Notes under the pieces: generated by a model | The model's input: the letters and a program-made list of their open reading frames with translations, nothing else | Told to the model about the DNA's origin: nothing | Database searches by the model: none | Origin: a beta proteobacterium KB13 | GTDB lineage: Bacteria; Pseudomonadota; Gammaproteobacteria; Burkholderiales; Methylophilaceae | Direction of reading: 5' to 3' | Length of the DNA stretch: 64,000 bases | Assembly: GCA_000156155.1 (NCBI GenBank) | Contig: DS995299.1 | Coordinates: 707,827-771,826 of the forward strand | Shown here: positions 27,248 to 36,298 of the stretch, one piece after another | Numbering within the stretch: position 1 is the first letter of the stretch | How the letters are laid out: each line of letters starts with the position of its first letter | Made by a program: the position numbers and the translations under genes

Positions 27248-27574
27248 ATGACTTACGTAGTAACAGAAAATTGTATTCAGTGTAAATATACCGATTGTGT
27301 AGATGTTTGCCCTGTTGATTGTTTTGTAGAAGGTCCAAACTTTCTAGCAATTGACCCGGAAGAATGCATAGATTGCACTTTATGTGTTGCTGAATGCCCT
27401 GCGGAAGCTATTTTTGCAGAGGATGACGTACCCGAAGATCAACTTGATTTTATTGAAATAAATGCAAAATTAGCAAAGGTTTGGCCGATTATCTCTGAAA
27501 GAAAAGACCCCCTTCCCGATGCTGATTCTTTTAATGGAAAAGAAGGTAAAAGGGAATTACTCATCGAGGAGTAA
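27248..27574 (+). CDS. fdxA: 7Fe ferredoxin FdxA
   Basis: Small electron carrier with one [3Fe-4S] and one [4Fe-4S] cluster. The 108 residues start [17 protein letters not shown] and show the C-x7-C-x3-CP pattern for the 3Fe cluster and [12 protein letters not shown] for the 4Fe cluster, followed by the FdxA C-terminal extension. It is the last gene of the cys operon (10 bases after cysN, good AAAGGAAAA ribosome-binding site), suggesting it donates electrons to sulfite reductase. Its 3' end overlaps the converging MFS gene by 18 bases. Confidence 0.93.
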   Translation: MTYVVTENCIQCKYTDCVDVCPVDCFVEGPNFLAIDPEECIDCTLCVAECPAEAIFAEDDVPEDQLDFIEINAKLAKVWPIISERKDPLPDADSFNGKEGKRELLIEE

Positions 27575-27578
27575 TTCC
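27553..27578. terminator. Shared hairpin at the convergent fdxA / MFS gene ends
   Basis: A perfect 10-bp inverted repeat GGAATTACTC / GAGTAATTCC with a 6-base loop. The stop codon of the MFS gene (27557-27559, minus) lies in the left arm and that of fdxA (27572-27574, plus) in the right arm. There is no long T run on either side, so it may act as a bidirectional 3'-end hairpin rather than a classic terminator. Confidence 0.55.
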
Positions 27579-28753
27579 TCATCCTTCCACGCCTGAGTTT
27601 TTGTAATTGTTATCAATCCTAAAGAGAAGATTACCAACATACCAATAGCCAAAGTGGCTAAAGATCCCCATATTATTGGTATTATTAGTCCTGCAACAAC
27701 TGACGAGACCAACATCTGACTAAAAGCCTGACCGGATGCGGCAGTTCCCCTAGCCTTTGGGAAACAATCTAATGCTTTTATTGATATTAGTGGCATTGCA
27801 GCCGCCATACCTATATTGTAAAGAGCAATTAGTCCAATATTGACAAATATAATACTTTGGAAAAATAAACAGAAGATCAAATTAATAGATGTAATCAATA
27901 GCATCCATAAATAAGCTATTTTTAACATTTTTGCTGGACTAATGATGCCTGCTGTTTTTTTTGAAATAAAAGATCCCAGTATCATCCCAGTTACCGTCGG
28001 TATAAATAGGTAACCAAATTGCGATGAGCTAAGATTTAAATGCTGCATTAAAAATATTGGGCTTGATAACACATAAAGGAAAAAAGCAGAAAAATTGAAT
28101 GAAACAGCGAGGATTAAAAAAATATAATTTTTATCAATCAATAAATCTTTGTACCTATTTAAAACGGATTCAAAATTAAAAGGGAGTTGATTGTACTTAC
28201 TAATTGTTTCTGGCAGAAAGTTGACTGAAAAAATAGTTATTAAAACTGAGTAAATTATCAAAAAAATAAAAATAGCTTGCCAACTTATTCCTAACAATAA
28301 GCCACCGACCATTGGTGCAATAGCAGGTGCAATACCAAAAATGATTTGAATTGTTGCCATTACTTTTTGTGCAGTTGCCCCACTGTAAAGATCTCTTACC
28401 ATCGCTCGAGCCACTACATTACCCGCCCCGGCACCTACCCCCTGAATTAATCTGCTAATCCAGAGCATCTCTATACTGGTTGCAAATACACATCCAATTG
28501 AACCAAGAATAAATAGTGACATACCATATTTAATTGTCTTAATTCTTCCAATCGAGTCAGATATGGCTCCATGAAAAATCGTCATGATGGTATAAGGCAC
28601 TAAATAAAAAGTTAGTGTTTGTTGGATAAAGTTAGAATTGGTTGCAAGGTCATCTTCCATAACCTCGAAAGCCGGAAGATAAGTATCAATTGCAAAAGGA
28701 GCTAGCGCAGTTAAGGATGCTAGAATGAGAATTCTTGGATTAAAGAAAAACAT
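27557..28753 (-). CDS. MFS transporter, Bcr/CflA-like drug-resistance family
   Basis: Twelve-helix inner-membrane exporter of the major facilitator superfamily. The 398 residues match the Bcr/CflA subgroup: [18 protein letters not shown] at the start, [29 protein letters not shown] (shown in part; motif A region) and [21 protein letters not shown] (motif C region). It lies 15 bases after pqqE on the same strand, so it belongs to the pqq transcription unit. Export of PQQ or a related compound is a tempting idea from context but is not shown by sequence. Confidence 0.85.
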   Translation of the reverse strand: MFFFNPRILILASLTALAPFAIDTYLPAFEVMEDDLATNSNFIQQTLTFYLVPYTIMTIFHGAISDSIGRIKTIKYGMSLFILGSIGCVFATSIEMLWISRLIQGVGAGAGNVVARAMVRDLYSGATAQKVMATIQIIFGIAPAIAPMVGGLLLGISWQAIFIFLIIYSVLITIFSVNFLPETISKYNQLPFNFESVLNRYKDLLIDKNYIFLILAVSFNFSAFFLYVLSSPIFLMQHLNLSSSQFGYLFIPTVTGMILGSFISKKTAGIISPAKMLKIAYLWMLLITSINLIFCLFFQSIIFVNIGLIALYNIGMAAAMPLISIKALDCFPKARGTAASGQAFSQMLVSSVVAGLIIPIIWGSLATLAIGMLVIFSLGLITITKTQAWKDEELLLDE

Positions 28754-28768
28754 AATTCATTATAAAGC

Positions 28769-29953
28769 TTATGGCATGGCTTTAAAATCTTTAAGTCTTT
28801 CTTTATGCTCTCCTTGAATTAACTCTTTTGAATTCTTATCGGTTCTAAAAATAATTGGTTGCGCCTGAAGTATTTCATTTTTTGAATCCTCAAGGGCTTG
28901 ATCAATTAGATGTCTATGAGGTGATTTTGTACATATCGGATCAGCACCTTCCGCATCGCCAGAAAGTAAGTAAGCTTGGCATCGACAACCGCCCAAATCA
29001 TTTTCTTTTTCAGAGCATGATCGGCAAGGTTCTTTCATCCAATCATCCCCGCGATACTTGTTAAATGCAGAAGAATCATACCAAATCTCATTGAGCTGAT
29101 CATTTTTAACATTTGGGAAGTCAATGTTAGGAAGCACTCTAGCAGAATGACATGGAAGCACATCGCCATTGGCTGTGACAATCATAAATACTTCACCCCA
29201 TCCATTCATACATTTTTTTGGTCTTTCAGCATAGTAATCAGGAACAACAAAAAATATTTTCATCTTGTTGCCGATGTATTCTCTAAACTCATTGGTAATT
29301 TTTTCAGCCTCATCGATCTGTTCTTTCGTAGGCATTAACTGATTTCTGTTTATAAGCGACCAGCCGTAATACTGTGTATTGGCTAATTCAACATAATCTG
29401 CACCAAGCTTCTCAGCCATTTCTAAGATTTCCTTGATATGACCGATGTTATAGCGATGAATAACAACATTAAGGACCATCGGATAGCCACGGTCTTTAAT
29501 CATCGCTGCAACTTTTTGTTTTAATTTAAAGGTTTTCGTGTCAGTAACAAAATTAGAAATCTCTTCGGTAATGTCGTGCATCGATAACTGAATATGGTCT
29601 AACCCACCTGCCTTAAAGGCATCAATTCTCTTTTCTGTTAAACCAACACCAGAAGTAATGAGATTAGAATAGTATCCCAATTGATTAGCTTCAGTCACGA
29701 TATCCTCAATATCGTCTCTTAAAAGAGGTTCACCTCCCGAAATTCCAAGCTGTAAAGCTCCCATTTTTCTGGCATCTCCAAGAACCTTAATCCACTCATC
29801 AGTATTCAATTCATTTTTTGTATGATCTGCATAATCTGTTGGGTTGTAGCAAAATGCACAATGGAGTGGGCACCGATATGTAATTTCAGCTAATAACCAT
29901 AACGGTTGAGTTTGAGTAATGTTTGCTTCAACGCCATTATTAATAGTTGTCAT
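28769..29953 (-). CDS. pqqE: PQQ biosynthesis radical SAM protein PqqE
   Basis: Radical SAM enzyme that cross-links Glu and Tyr of the PqqA peptide, the first step of pyrroloquinoline quinone synthesis. The 394 residues have the CxxxCxxC cluster motif at C28, C32 and C35 (CPLHCAFC), the GGEPLLRDD SAM-binding loop, and a C-terminal SPASM region rich in cysteines (CMNGWGE, PCHSARVLP, PCRSCSEKENDLGGCRCQ) for two auxiliary clusters. It starts 2 bases after pqqD, its peptide chaperone. Confidence 0.97.
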   Translation of the reverse strand: MTTINNGVEANITQTQPLWLLAEITYRCPLHCAFCYNPTDYADHTKNELNTDEWIKVLGDARKMGALQLGISGGEPLLRDDIEDIVTEANQLGYYSNLITSGVGLTEKRIDAFKAGGLDHIQLSMHDITEEISNFVTDTKTFKLKQKVAAMIKDRGYPMVLNVVIHRYNIGHIKEILEMAEKLGADYVELANTQYYGWSLINRNQLMPTKEQIDEAEKITNEFREYIGNKMKIFFVVPDYYAERPKKCMNGWGEVFMIVTANGDVLPCHSARVLPNIDFPNVKNDQLNEIWYDSSAFNKYRGDDWMKEPCRSCSEKENDLGGCRCQAYLLSGDAEGADPICTKSPHRHLIDQALEDSKNEILQAQPIIFRTDKNSKELIQGEHKERLKDFKAMP

Positions 29954-29955
29954 TA

Positions 29956-30237
29956 TTATTCCTTAGAAATCCAAGCTTTGTTAAGAGCAAATTCAAACAT
30001 CGAAATAATATCTTTTTCAATGTCGCCAGCATCTTTAAACTTTTCTTTTAATAAAGTAACTACATTTTCTACGCTATTTTTACCATCAACAAGATTTAAA
30101 ATTTCACCGGCACTAGGATTGAGCTTAATCATTCCTTCAGGAAATAAAATCACATAGCAATTTTGTGCTTCTTCCCATTGGAATCTGTGGTGTGGTGCTA
30201 TTTTATAAATATCTGATAATTCAATTTTTTGTGTCAT
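29956..30237 (-). CDS. pqqD: PQQ biosynthesis peptide chaperone PqqD
   Basis: Small winged-helix-like protein that binds PqqA and presents it to PqqE. The start chosen is the ATG at 30237, giving 93 residues beginning MTQKIELSDIYKIAPHHRF, in line with the family; a longer frame reaching 30315 only overlaps pqqC. Typical blocks are FQWEEAQNCYVILFPEGMIKLN and SAGEILNLVDG. It begins one base after the pqqC stop, and pqqE follows directly. Confidence 0.94.
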   Translation of the reverse strand: MTQKIELSDIYKIAPHHRFQWEEAQNCYVILFPEGMIKLNPSAGEILNLVDGKNSVENVVTLLKEKFKDAGDIEKDIISMFEFALNKAWISKE

Positions 30238-30238
30238 A

Positions 30239-30976
30239 TCAATATACCGGTTGTTTGAGATACTCTCTGCCATCCATAGTGATTTCCGATGACTGGAGCA
30301 TGATTGAGTCTGCAATTACCCATAAAATATTTAATTTAAACTGAAGAATATTTAAAGCCTTTTCTTGCATTTCTCGTGATTGGCTAAAATAATCCAAAGT
30401 TACATTTAAGCCTTGCTCAACATCTCGTCTTGCTTCTGTTAATCTTTTTTTGAAATACTTTAGACCCGACTCATCAATCCATGGATACATTTCTGGCCAT
30501 GAACTAATTCTTTGCTGATGGATATGAGGTGCAAATAACTCAGTCAATGAAGAACACATCGATTCTTGCCAAGAGCGTTGTTTGCAAAAATTAACATAAG
30601 CATCAACAGCAAATTTCACACCTGGGGAGACATGCTTGAGTGATACTACATCTTCTCTGGATAATCCAACAGCACTACCTAGTTCGACCCAGGCCTCAAT
30701 ACCACCATAAGCATTTTCCATTGTTCCATCATGATCTGTGATTCGAACTATCCATTGTTTACGAGCTTCAACATCAGGACAGTTTGATAATATTGCTGCA
30801 TCCTTTAGGGGGATGCTGATCTGATAATAGAAGCGATTTAGTACCCATGCTTGTAACTGCTCTTTGCTTAGTTTGCCCTCATACATGGCAACATGAAATG
30901 GATGGTAAATATGATAACCCTGCCCCTTAGTCCTAAGCTTTTGTTCGAACTCTTCTCTGCTCCATGGTGCTTCCAT
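30239..30976 (-). CDS. pqqC: Pyrroloquinoline-quinone synthase PqqC
   Basis: Cofactor-free oxidase that performs the final ring closure and eight-electron oxidation of PQQ synthesis. The 245 residues match the family, with [20 protein letters not shown] near the start and [27 protein letters not shown] and AYVNFC blocks. The heme-oxygenase-like all-helical fold is expected. It lies 20 bases after pqqB. Confidence 0.97.
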   Translation of the reverse strand: MEAPWSREEFEQKLRTKGQGYHIYHPFHVAMYEGKLSKEQLQAWVLNRFYYQISIPLKDAAILSNCPDVEARKQWIVRITDHDGTMENAYGGIEAWVELGSAVGLSREDVVSLKHVSPGVKFAVDAYVNFCKQRSWQESMCSSLTELFAPHIHQQRISSWPEMYPWIDESGLKYFKKRLTEARRDVEQGLNVTLDYFSQSREMQEKALNILQFKLNILWVIADSIMLQSSEITMDGREYLKQPVY

Positions 30977-30996
30977 TTAAAACCTTTCTTGTATAT

Positions 30997-31911
30997 CTAG
31001 ATAACTATATCCATACCATCGTAAGACACTTCAATACCATGAGAATTCAAAACTTGTCTCTCAGGAGAGTCCTCGCGAAGGATTGGGTTTGTGTTGTTAA
31101 TATGAATCAATATTTTTCTTGGCTTTTCAAGCGAGGTGAGCGTATCGATAATTCCACCTTTGCTGGATTGATCCAAATGACCCATTTCACTAGCTAACTT
31201 GTCATTTATTCCGAAACGGGACATCTCATCGTTTGTCCATACAGTTCCATCCACAAGAATAACATCAGCATCTCTCATGAAATCATATACATGATCTTCA
31301 ATCACCCCAAGGCCTGGAGCATAGAATAAGTTTTTACCTGTTTTTTTATCTAAAACACGGTAACCGACATTATCTCCGGGAACTGTATTGTGTCTGTGTG
31401 GTGAGTATGGTGGCGCCTCACTTTTTAGAGGGACTGCGGTAAATTCAAGATCATCAGCTTTAGGAATTTCAAAAGGCTTCAAATCAGTTTTAACTTCGTG
31501 CCAATTAACTCCCCTAAAGTGACCTAAAATATTAAATATTGGAAAACCCGTGGTCATATCCTCGTGAACAGACTTTGTACAATATATATCCCACGGTTTG
31601 TCATGTTCTCTCAGAATTAATAATCCCGTTGTGTGATCAATTTGTCCATCACAAATAATTATTGAAGCAATTCCAGTATCTCTCACTTTTCTTGCAGGTT
31701 GAAGAGGAGGAAATGACTCAATTTGAGCTCGGATATCTGGAGATGCATTAAAAAGAATCCAATCTTCACCATTACTACTTACAGTGATCGATGACTGTGT
31801 TCGAGCAGAAGATTTTATGTTGTGCTGCCTTAAACCTTTACAATTTTCACAATTACAATTCCACTGAGGGAAGCCACCTCCAGCACCAGAACCTAGAACT
31901 CTTATATGCAT
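30997..31911 (-). CDS. pqqB: PQQ biosynthesis protein PqqB
   Basis: Metallo-beta-lactamase-fold protein; an iron-dependent tyrosine hydroxylase role on the PQQ precursor has been proposed for the family. The 304 residues begin MHIRVLGSGAGGGFPQWNC with the CNCENCKGL zinc-site cysteines and show the diagnostic GQIDHTTGLLILREH and GHLDQSSKGGI motifs. A good AAGGG ribosome-binding site precedes it. It is the first pqq gene of this cluster: the 100 bases upstream hold no pqqA peptide. Confidence 0.96.
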   Translation of the reverse strand: MHIRVLGSGAGGGFPQWNCNCENCKGLRQHNIKSSARTQSSITVSSNGEDWILFNASPDIRAQIESFPPLQPARKVRDTGIASIIICDGQIDHTTGLLILREHDKPWDIYCTKSVHEDMTTGFPIFNILGHFRGVNWHEVKTDLKPFEIPKADDLEFTAVPLKSEAPPYSPHRHNTVPGDNVGYRVLDKKTGKNLFYAPGLGVIEDHVYDFMRDADVILVDGTVWTNDEMSRFGINDKLASEMGHLDQSSKGGIIDTLTSLEKPRKILIHINNTNPILREDSPERQVLNSHGIEVSYDGMDIVI

Positions 31912-31980
31912 AAAATACCCTTAAAAAATTAAGTGAAGAGTATGAAGTATTTTTGATTTAAAACTTAGGCATAAATATGC

Positions 31981-32005
31981 AAAAAAAACTCATGGATTTC
32001 ATGAG
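31981..32005 (-). terminator. Terminator after the DAHP synthase gene
   Basis: CTCATG and CATGAG pair around a 5-base loop (31989-32005), followed by eight T on the minus strand (31981-31988). It ends the gyrA-serC-pheA-hisC-DAHP synthase run and separates it from pqqB, so pqqB needs its own promoter in 31912-31980. Confidence 0.8.
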
Positions 32006-32011
32006 ATCAAA

Positions 32012-33028
32012 TTAGATTTTTCTATTTAATATGGACGCAATTTGAGTTAATTCAGACATTAATGTTTTTAACTCACTTGGGTCAATTGCTTGATCAGCAT
32101 CACACCATGCCTCACAGGGAGTAGGATGCATTTCAACCAGCAATCCATCCGCTCCAGCAGCTATTGCTGCTCTGGCAAGTGATGGAACCATCCATGCTTT
32201 TCCACCAGCATGGGAAGGATCAATAATTACTGGTAAATGAGTTTCACGTTTCAATACAGGGACTGCAGTTACATCCATTACATTTCTATAAGATGTCTCA
32301 AAAGTTCTGATACCTCGCTCACAGAAAATAATATTGTGATTGCCTCCTGAGGCAATATATTCAGCAGCCATGAGCCACTCAGATATAGTTGCGGACAATC
32401 CACGTTTTAAAATAACAGGTACATGTACTTTTCCAACCTCTTTCAGAAGCTCAAAATTTTGCATATTGCGTGTACCGATTTGAATGACATCAACCCCTTT
32501 TTCAAGAAAGGTATCCAGATGTCTTACATCTAGAAGCTCAGTCACTATGGGCAGGTCTTGTGCACTGGCTGCTTCTTTAAACATATCCAAACCTTCAAAC
32601 CCTATTCCCTGAAAAGAATATGGGCTTGTTCTAGGCTTAAATGCACCTCCCCTCATCAAACGTACGCCAGCAGCTTTCACTGCTTTTGCTGCAGCAGCCA
32701 TTTGTGAGGGTGTTTCTACGGAACAGGGACCAGAAATAATTTGTATGTTTTCACCGCCAAGTAAGTGGCCATTGATATTTACAATTGTGTCTTCATTATG
32801 CCATTCTCTAGCGACAATTTTATATGGCTTTACGATGTGTAAAGCTTGCTGAACCCCAGGAAGCGACTCAAGTAATTCTGGATCTAGAATGCGTTCATCA
32901 CCAATAGCGCCAATAACAGTTTTCTCAATACCCTTTGATACAGATGCATCTAGACCTTTGTCTTTAATCTTATCGATAACATTATCAATCTGCTCTTGAG
33001 TGGCAGATTTATCCATCACAATTATCAT
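32012..33028 (-). CDS. 3-deoxy-7-phosphoheptulonate (DAHP) synthase, type I-beta
   Basis: First enzyme of the shikimate pathway, joining phosphoenolpyruvate and erythrose 4-phosphate. The 338 residues have an N-terminal ferredoxin-like regulatory domain (MIIVMDKSATQEQIDNVID, about 1-70) and a TIM-barrel with SGPCSVET, MRGGAFKPRTSPYSFQG, QIGTRNMQNF and DPSHAGGKAW motifs. This is the Thermotoga-like form, not the E. coli AroG type; the N-terminal domain commonly mediates feedback by aromatic amino acids. It overlaps hisC by ATGA and stands where many beta/gammaproteobacteria carry tyrA. Confidence 0.95.
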   Translation of the reverse strand: MIIVMDKSATQEQIDNVIDKIKDKGLDASVSKGIEKTVIGAIGDERILDPELLESLPGVQQALHIVKPYKIVAREWHNEDTIVNINGHLLGGENIQIISGPCSVETPSQMAAAAKAVKAAGVRLMRGGAFKPRTSPYSFQGIGFEGLDMFKEAASAQDLPIVTELLDVRHLDTFLEKGVDVIQIGTRNMQNFELLKEVGKVHVPVILKRGLSATISEWLMAAEYIASGGNHNIIFCERGIRTFETSYRNVMDVTAVPVLKRETHLPVIIDPSHAGGKAWMVPSLARAAIAAGADGLLVEMHPTPCEAWCDADQAIDPSELKTLMSELTQIASILNRKI

Positions 33029-34131
33029 TTAATCTTTCCCATAAATTCAGTTAAACAATTAATAAATATTTTATTCTCATCTTCAGTGCCAATGCTGACT
33101 CTTAAGAATTCTGGCATACTGTAATTGGCAATTGGACGTAATATGATACCTTTATTTAACAAATAATCATAACAACCACGAGCATTTTCATCACTCTTGA
33201 GTGAAAAGCTTATAAAATTTCCATAGCTTTTAATGTATTCAATACCAAGGTTATCAAAACTATTCTCTAAATATTTTTTTTGTTCTCTATTTTTTCTTGC
33301 GCCCTCTTTAACAAATTCAATATCCGATAGAGATAATAAAGCAGCCATTTGAGCAATTGAATTAACATTAAATGGTTGCCTAATCTGATTAATCTTGGCA
33401 ATGATTTCTTTTGAGGCAGCTCCAAAACCAACCCTAAGAGACGCTAATCCGTAAGCTTTCGAAAAACTTCTACTTATCAATAAATTTTTAAATTTATTTA
33501 ACCATTTAAACGAATCCGATCTTTGATTCACATCCAAATATTCTTCATAAGCTTCATCCAACACAACTAGAATATGGTCTGGTACTTTTTCCAAGAAGTT
33601 AAGTAACAATAACTTATCTATTAAAGTTCCGGTGGGGTTATTGGGGTTTGCTACAAATATTAATTTTGTTTTAGATGTAATTTTTTTGAGAAAACCATCA
33701 AGATCATGAGCGTAATCAATAGCAGGCACAGTCACCTCTCTGGCCCCAATAGCTTTTGTAACTAATCCATAGACCGCAAAGGCATGTTCAGAAAAAATTA
33801 CTTCTGAGTCTTGATCTAAAACTACACGAGCAGCAAGCTCTAAAATATCATTTGATCCATTGCCAATTACAATCTGACTTGTTTCAAGCTCGAAATACTC
33901 TGAAATTTTATGAATTAACTTATAACCAGATCCATCAGGATATAGCTCATAATCATTAAATTTCGCTAGCGCTTTTTTTACAACAGGAGAGATGCCGTAA
34001 GGATTTTCATTCGAAGCTAATTTAATAATTTTATCTTCTGGAATGCCAATTTTTCTGGACAGCTCCTCAATTGGCATGCCACCAACATACGGTTCAATAT
34101 TATCTAGGTTTTTTAAAAACTGTATTGTCAT
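33025..34131 (-). CDS. hisC: Histidinol-phosphate aminotransferase
   Basis: PLP aminotransferase acting on histidinol phosphate and, in this genomic setting, probably also on aromatic keto acids. The 368 residues contain KLASNENPYGISP, the NPNNPTGT motif, DEAYEEY and the PLP lysine in SRSFSKAYGLASLRVGF. Its place between pheA and an aromatic-pathway gene is the conserved hisC2 location, supporting a double role in His and Phe/Tyr synthesis. The ATG lies 11 bases after the pheA stop. Confidence 0.93.
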   Translation of the reverse strand: MTIQFLKNLDNIEPYVGGMPIEELSRKIGIPEDKIIKLASNENPYGISPVVKKALAKFNDYELYPDGSGYKLIHKISEYFELETSQIVIGNGSNDILELAARVVLDQDSEVIFSEHAFAVYGLVTKAIGAREVTVPAIDYAHDLDGFLKKITSKTKLIFVANPNNPTGTLIDKLLLLNFLEKVPDHILVVLDEAYEEYLDVNQRSDSFKWLNKFKNLLISRSFSKAYGLASLRVGFGAASKEIIAKINQIRQPFNVNSIAQMAALLSLSDIEFVKEGARKNREQKKYLENSFDNLGIEYIKSYGNFISFSLKSDENARGCYDYLLNKGIILRPIANYSMPEFLRVSIGTEDENKIFINCLTEFMGKIK

Positions 34132-34142
34132 TAGATGAAAAT

Positions 34143-35201
34143 TTAATATTTTGGATAGGAACCAAGATGCTTTAAAAAGCTTGCTTTTGTCTCCACTTCA
34201 GTCAAGGATTTCTTTATCTTAGGATCATCATGATGACCATCCAAATCAATAAAGAAAACATACTCCCACATACCAATCTTTGCAGGTCTTGATTCAAGCT
34301 TGGTCATGCTTACTTTGTTTTTTGCGAATGGTTGAACTAGATCTGCTATGGCACCTGGTTTATTTTTTGTTGCTACAACGATTGAGGTTTTATCGTCACC
34401 ACTTTTCTTCGTATCCTGTGAAGATAAGATAAGAAATCTTGTCGTATTTGTTTTTTCATCTTCAATATTTTCACGAATAACTTTTAAATTATATAAATTT
34501 GCTGCTCTCTCACTAGCAATAGCTGCACTTCCCTTTTCCTTTTTTGCTAACCTGACACCTTCGGAATTACTTAACACAGCTTGAGTTTCCACATTTGGTA
34601 AATGATTCATCAACCAGTTATGACACTGAGCAAGAGATTGACCGTGAGAATATACTTTTTTAATAGACTTTAAATTACCTACTGATGCCATCAAATTATG
34701 GTGAATAGGCAAAATCACTTCGCCACATATTTTAAGATCAGAGCTAAGAAGAAGATCAAGCGTACGGCTTACCGCACCTTCAGTAGAATTTTCCACCGGG
34801 ACAACTCCGTACTGACTCTCATTTGATTGCACATTACTAAATACCTCATCTATACTTGCTGCCGGAACAAATTGAATATTATTACCAAATCTTTTAATAG
34901 CAGCCTCTTCACTGAATGTGCCCTGAGGACCTAAAAAACTCACTGCCAATTTTTTTTCAAGCGCCCTACAGCTTGAAATAATTGATGAGAAAATTGAACG
35001 AATCGATTCCGAGGATAATGGTCCCTTGTTTTTCTCAATCAGCTTTCTGTAAATTTGTGCTTCACGCTCAGGCTTATATATAACCCCATCTTTCTTTAAG
35101 GTACCAATTTTTTTTGCGCAGTCAGCTCGCTTAGAAACAAGCTCTAATATTTTTTTATCTAAATTATCAATCGAGATTCTTAATTTATCCAGATTGCTCA
35201 T
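34143..35201 (-). CDS. pheA: Bifunctional chorismate mutase / prephenate dehydratase
   Basis: Converts chorismate to prephenate and then phenylpyruvate for phenylalanine. The 352 residues have an AroQ-type mutase domain (1-85; LRISIDNLDKKILELVSKRA), a dehydratase domain (about 92-270; FLGPQGTFSEEAA and NTTRFLIL with the catalytic Thr) and a C-terminal ACT domain with the ESRPAKIGMWEY phenylalanine-binding motif, so feedback inhibition is likely. It overlaps serC by ATGA. Confidence 0.97.
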   Translation of the reverse strand: MSNLDKLRISIDNLDKKILELVSKRADCAKKIGTLKKDGVIYKPEREAQIYRKLIEKNKGPLSSESIRSIFSSIISSCRALEKKLAVSFLGPQGTFSEEAAIKRFGNNIQFVPAASIDEVFSNVQSNESQYGVVPVENSTEGAVSRTLDLLLSSDLKICGEVILPIHHNLMASVGNLKSIKKVYSHGQSLAQCHNWLMNHLPNVETQAVLSNSEGVRLAKKEKGSAAIASERAANLYNLKVIRENIEDEKTNTTRFLILSSQDTKKSGDDKTSIVVATKNKPGAIADLVQPFAKNKVSMTKLESRPAKIGMWEYVFFIDLDGHHDDPKIKKSLTEVETKASFLKHLGSYPKY

Positions 35202-36298
35202 TTGTTATTTTTCTCAAAATCATTCATAAAGTTTAATAATTCTTCAATACCTTCAATTGGCATGGCATTATAAATAGAAGCTCTAAGACCTCCCACAAGT
35301 CGATGGCCTTTTAACTGATATAGGCCAGCAGATTCTGCCTCCTCTACAAATTTCATGGTTAATTCATCATCCCTGATTCTAAAAGGGACATTCATTCTAG
35401 ATCTATAATCATTATTTATTTCATTATAATAAAAGTCCGAGTTATCAATGTAATCATAAAGTAATTTTGATTTTTTAATGTTTAATTTTTCGACTTCACT
35501 AAGACCACCGCAACTCATTAGCCATTCAAACACCAAACCTGCCATATAAATACTATAAGTTGTCGGAGTATTAATCATTGAATCATTTTCTGACTGAATC
35601 TTCCAATTATAAGTCGTTGGAGTATCTATTCTTGAACGCTCAAGCAAGTCATCTCGAACGATTAAAATCGTTAAACCAGACGGTCCTATATTTTTTTGTG
35701 CTCCAGCATAAATGACTCCATATTTTGATATATCAACCTGTCTAGACAGAATTGTTGAGGACATATCAACCACTAAAGGAACGTCAATGGTCGGAGTATT
35801 AAAATACTCAACCCCATGAATTGTCTCGTTCTGACAGAAATGAACGTAACTATCATTTTGTGAAAAATTCCAATCACTAAATTCTGGTGGTGACACATAT
35901 TCTTCAGATTCTGAAGATGCAGCTAAATTAATATTTTGAAAGGCAAGTGCATCATTGTAAGTTCTTTTAGACCAATACCCAGACACCACATAAGATGCTG
36001 TCCCATTATCTAATAAATTCATTGGTACCATAAAATTTTGAGTAATAGCTCCACCTTGTAAAAACAAGATGTGATAATTATTTGGTACTTGAAAAACTTT
36101 TCTTAAATCCTGTTCGGTTTTTCGAAAAATAGACATGTACTCTTTGCCACGATGAGACATTTCCATGACAGACATGCCTGTGTTATTCCAATTAAGGAAT
36201 TCTTCAGAAGCCTTTTTCATCACCACTGATGGCAACATTGAAGGTCCAGCCGAGAAATTAAATTTACATGGACTCTTTGCTAAACTTTGATGACTCAC
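35198..36298 (-). CDS. serC: Phosphoserine aminotransferase
   Basis: Makes 3-phosphoserine for serine synthesis and acts in pyridoxal phosphate synthesis. The 366 residues start with a GTG codon that overlaps the gyrA TGA stop (GTGA). Typical motifs are [29 protein letters not shown] and the PLP lysine in [16 protein letters not shown]. The gyrA-serC-pheA order is conserved in betaproteobacteria and ties serine and aromatic synthesis together. Confidence 0.97.
   Translation of the reverse strand: MSHQSLAKSPCKFNFSAGPSMLPSVVMKKASEEFLNWNNTGMSVMEMSHRGKEYMSIFRKTEQDLRKVFQVPNNYHILFLQGGAITQNFMVPMNLLDNGTASYVVSGYWSKRTYNDALAFQNINLAASSESEEYVSPPEFSDWNFSQNDSYVHFCQNETIHGVEYFNTPTIDVPLVVDMSSTILSRQVDISKYGVIYAGAQKNIGPSGLTILIVRDDLLERSRIDTPTTYNWKIQSENDSMINTPTTYSIYMAGLVFEWLMSCGGLSEVEKLNIKKSKLLYDYIDNSDFYYNEINNDYRSRMNVPFRIRDDELTMKFVEEAESAGLYQLKGHRLVGGLRASIYNAMPIEGIEELLNFMNDFEKNNK

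Noticed and set aside
30238-30315. N-terminal extension of pqqD into pqqC
   Set aside because: The extra 26 residues only reflect the pqqC 3' end in another frame; the conserved PqqD start is the ATG at 30237, directly after the pqqC stop.
31912-32011. Possible pqqA peptide upstream of pqqB
   Set aside because: The short minus-strand frame starting MKSMSFF (14 codons) overlaps the terminator and has no Glu-x3-Tyr motif; no other frame in the gap fits.
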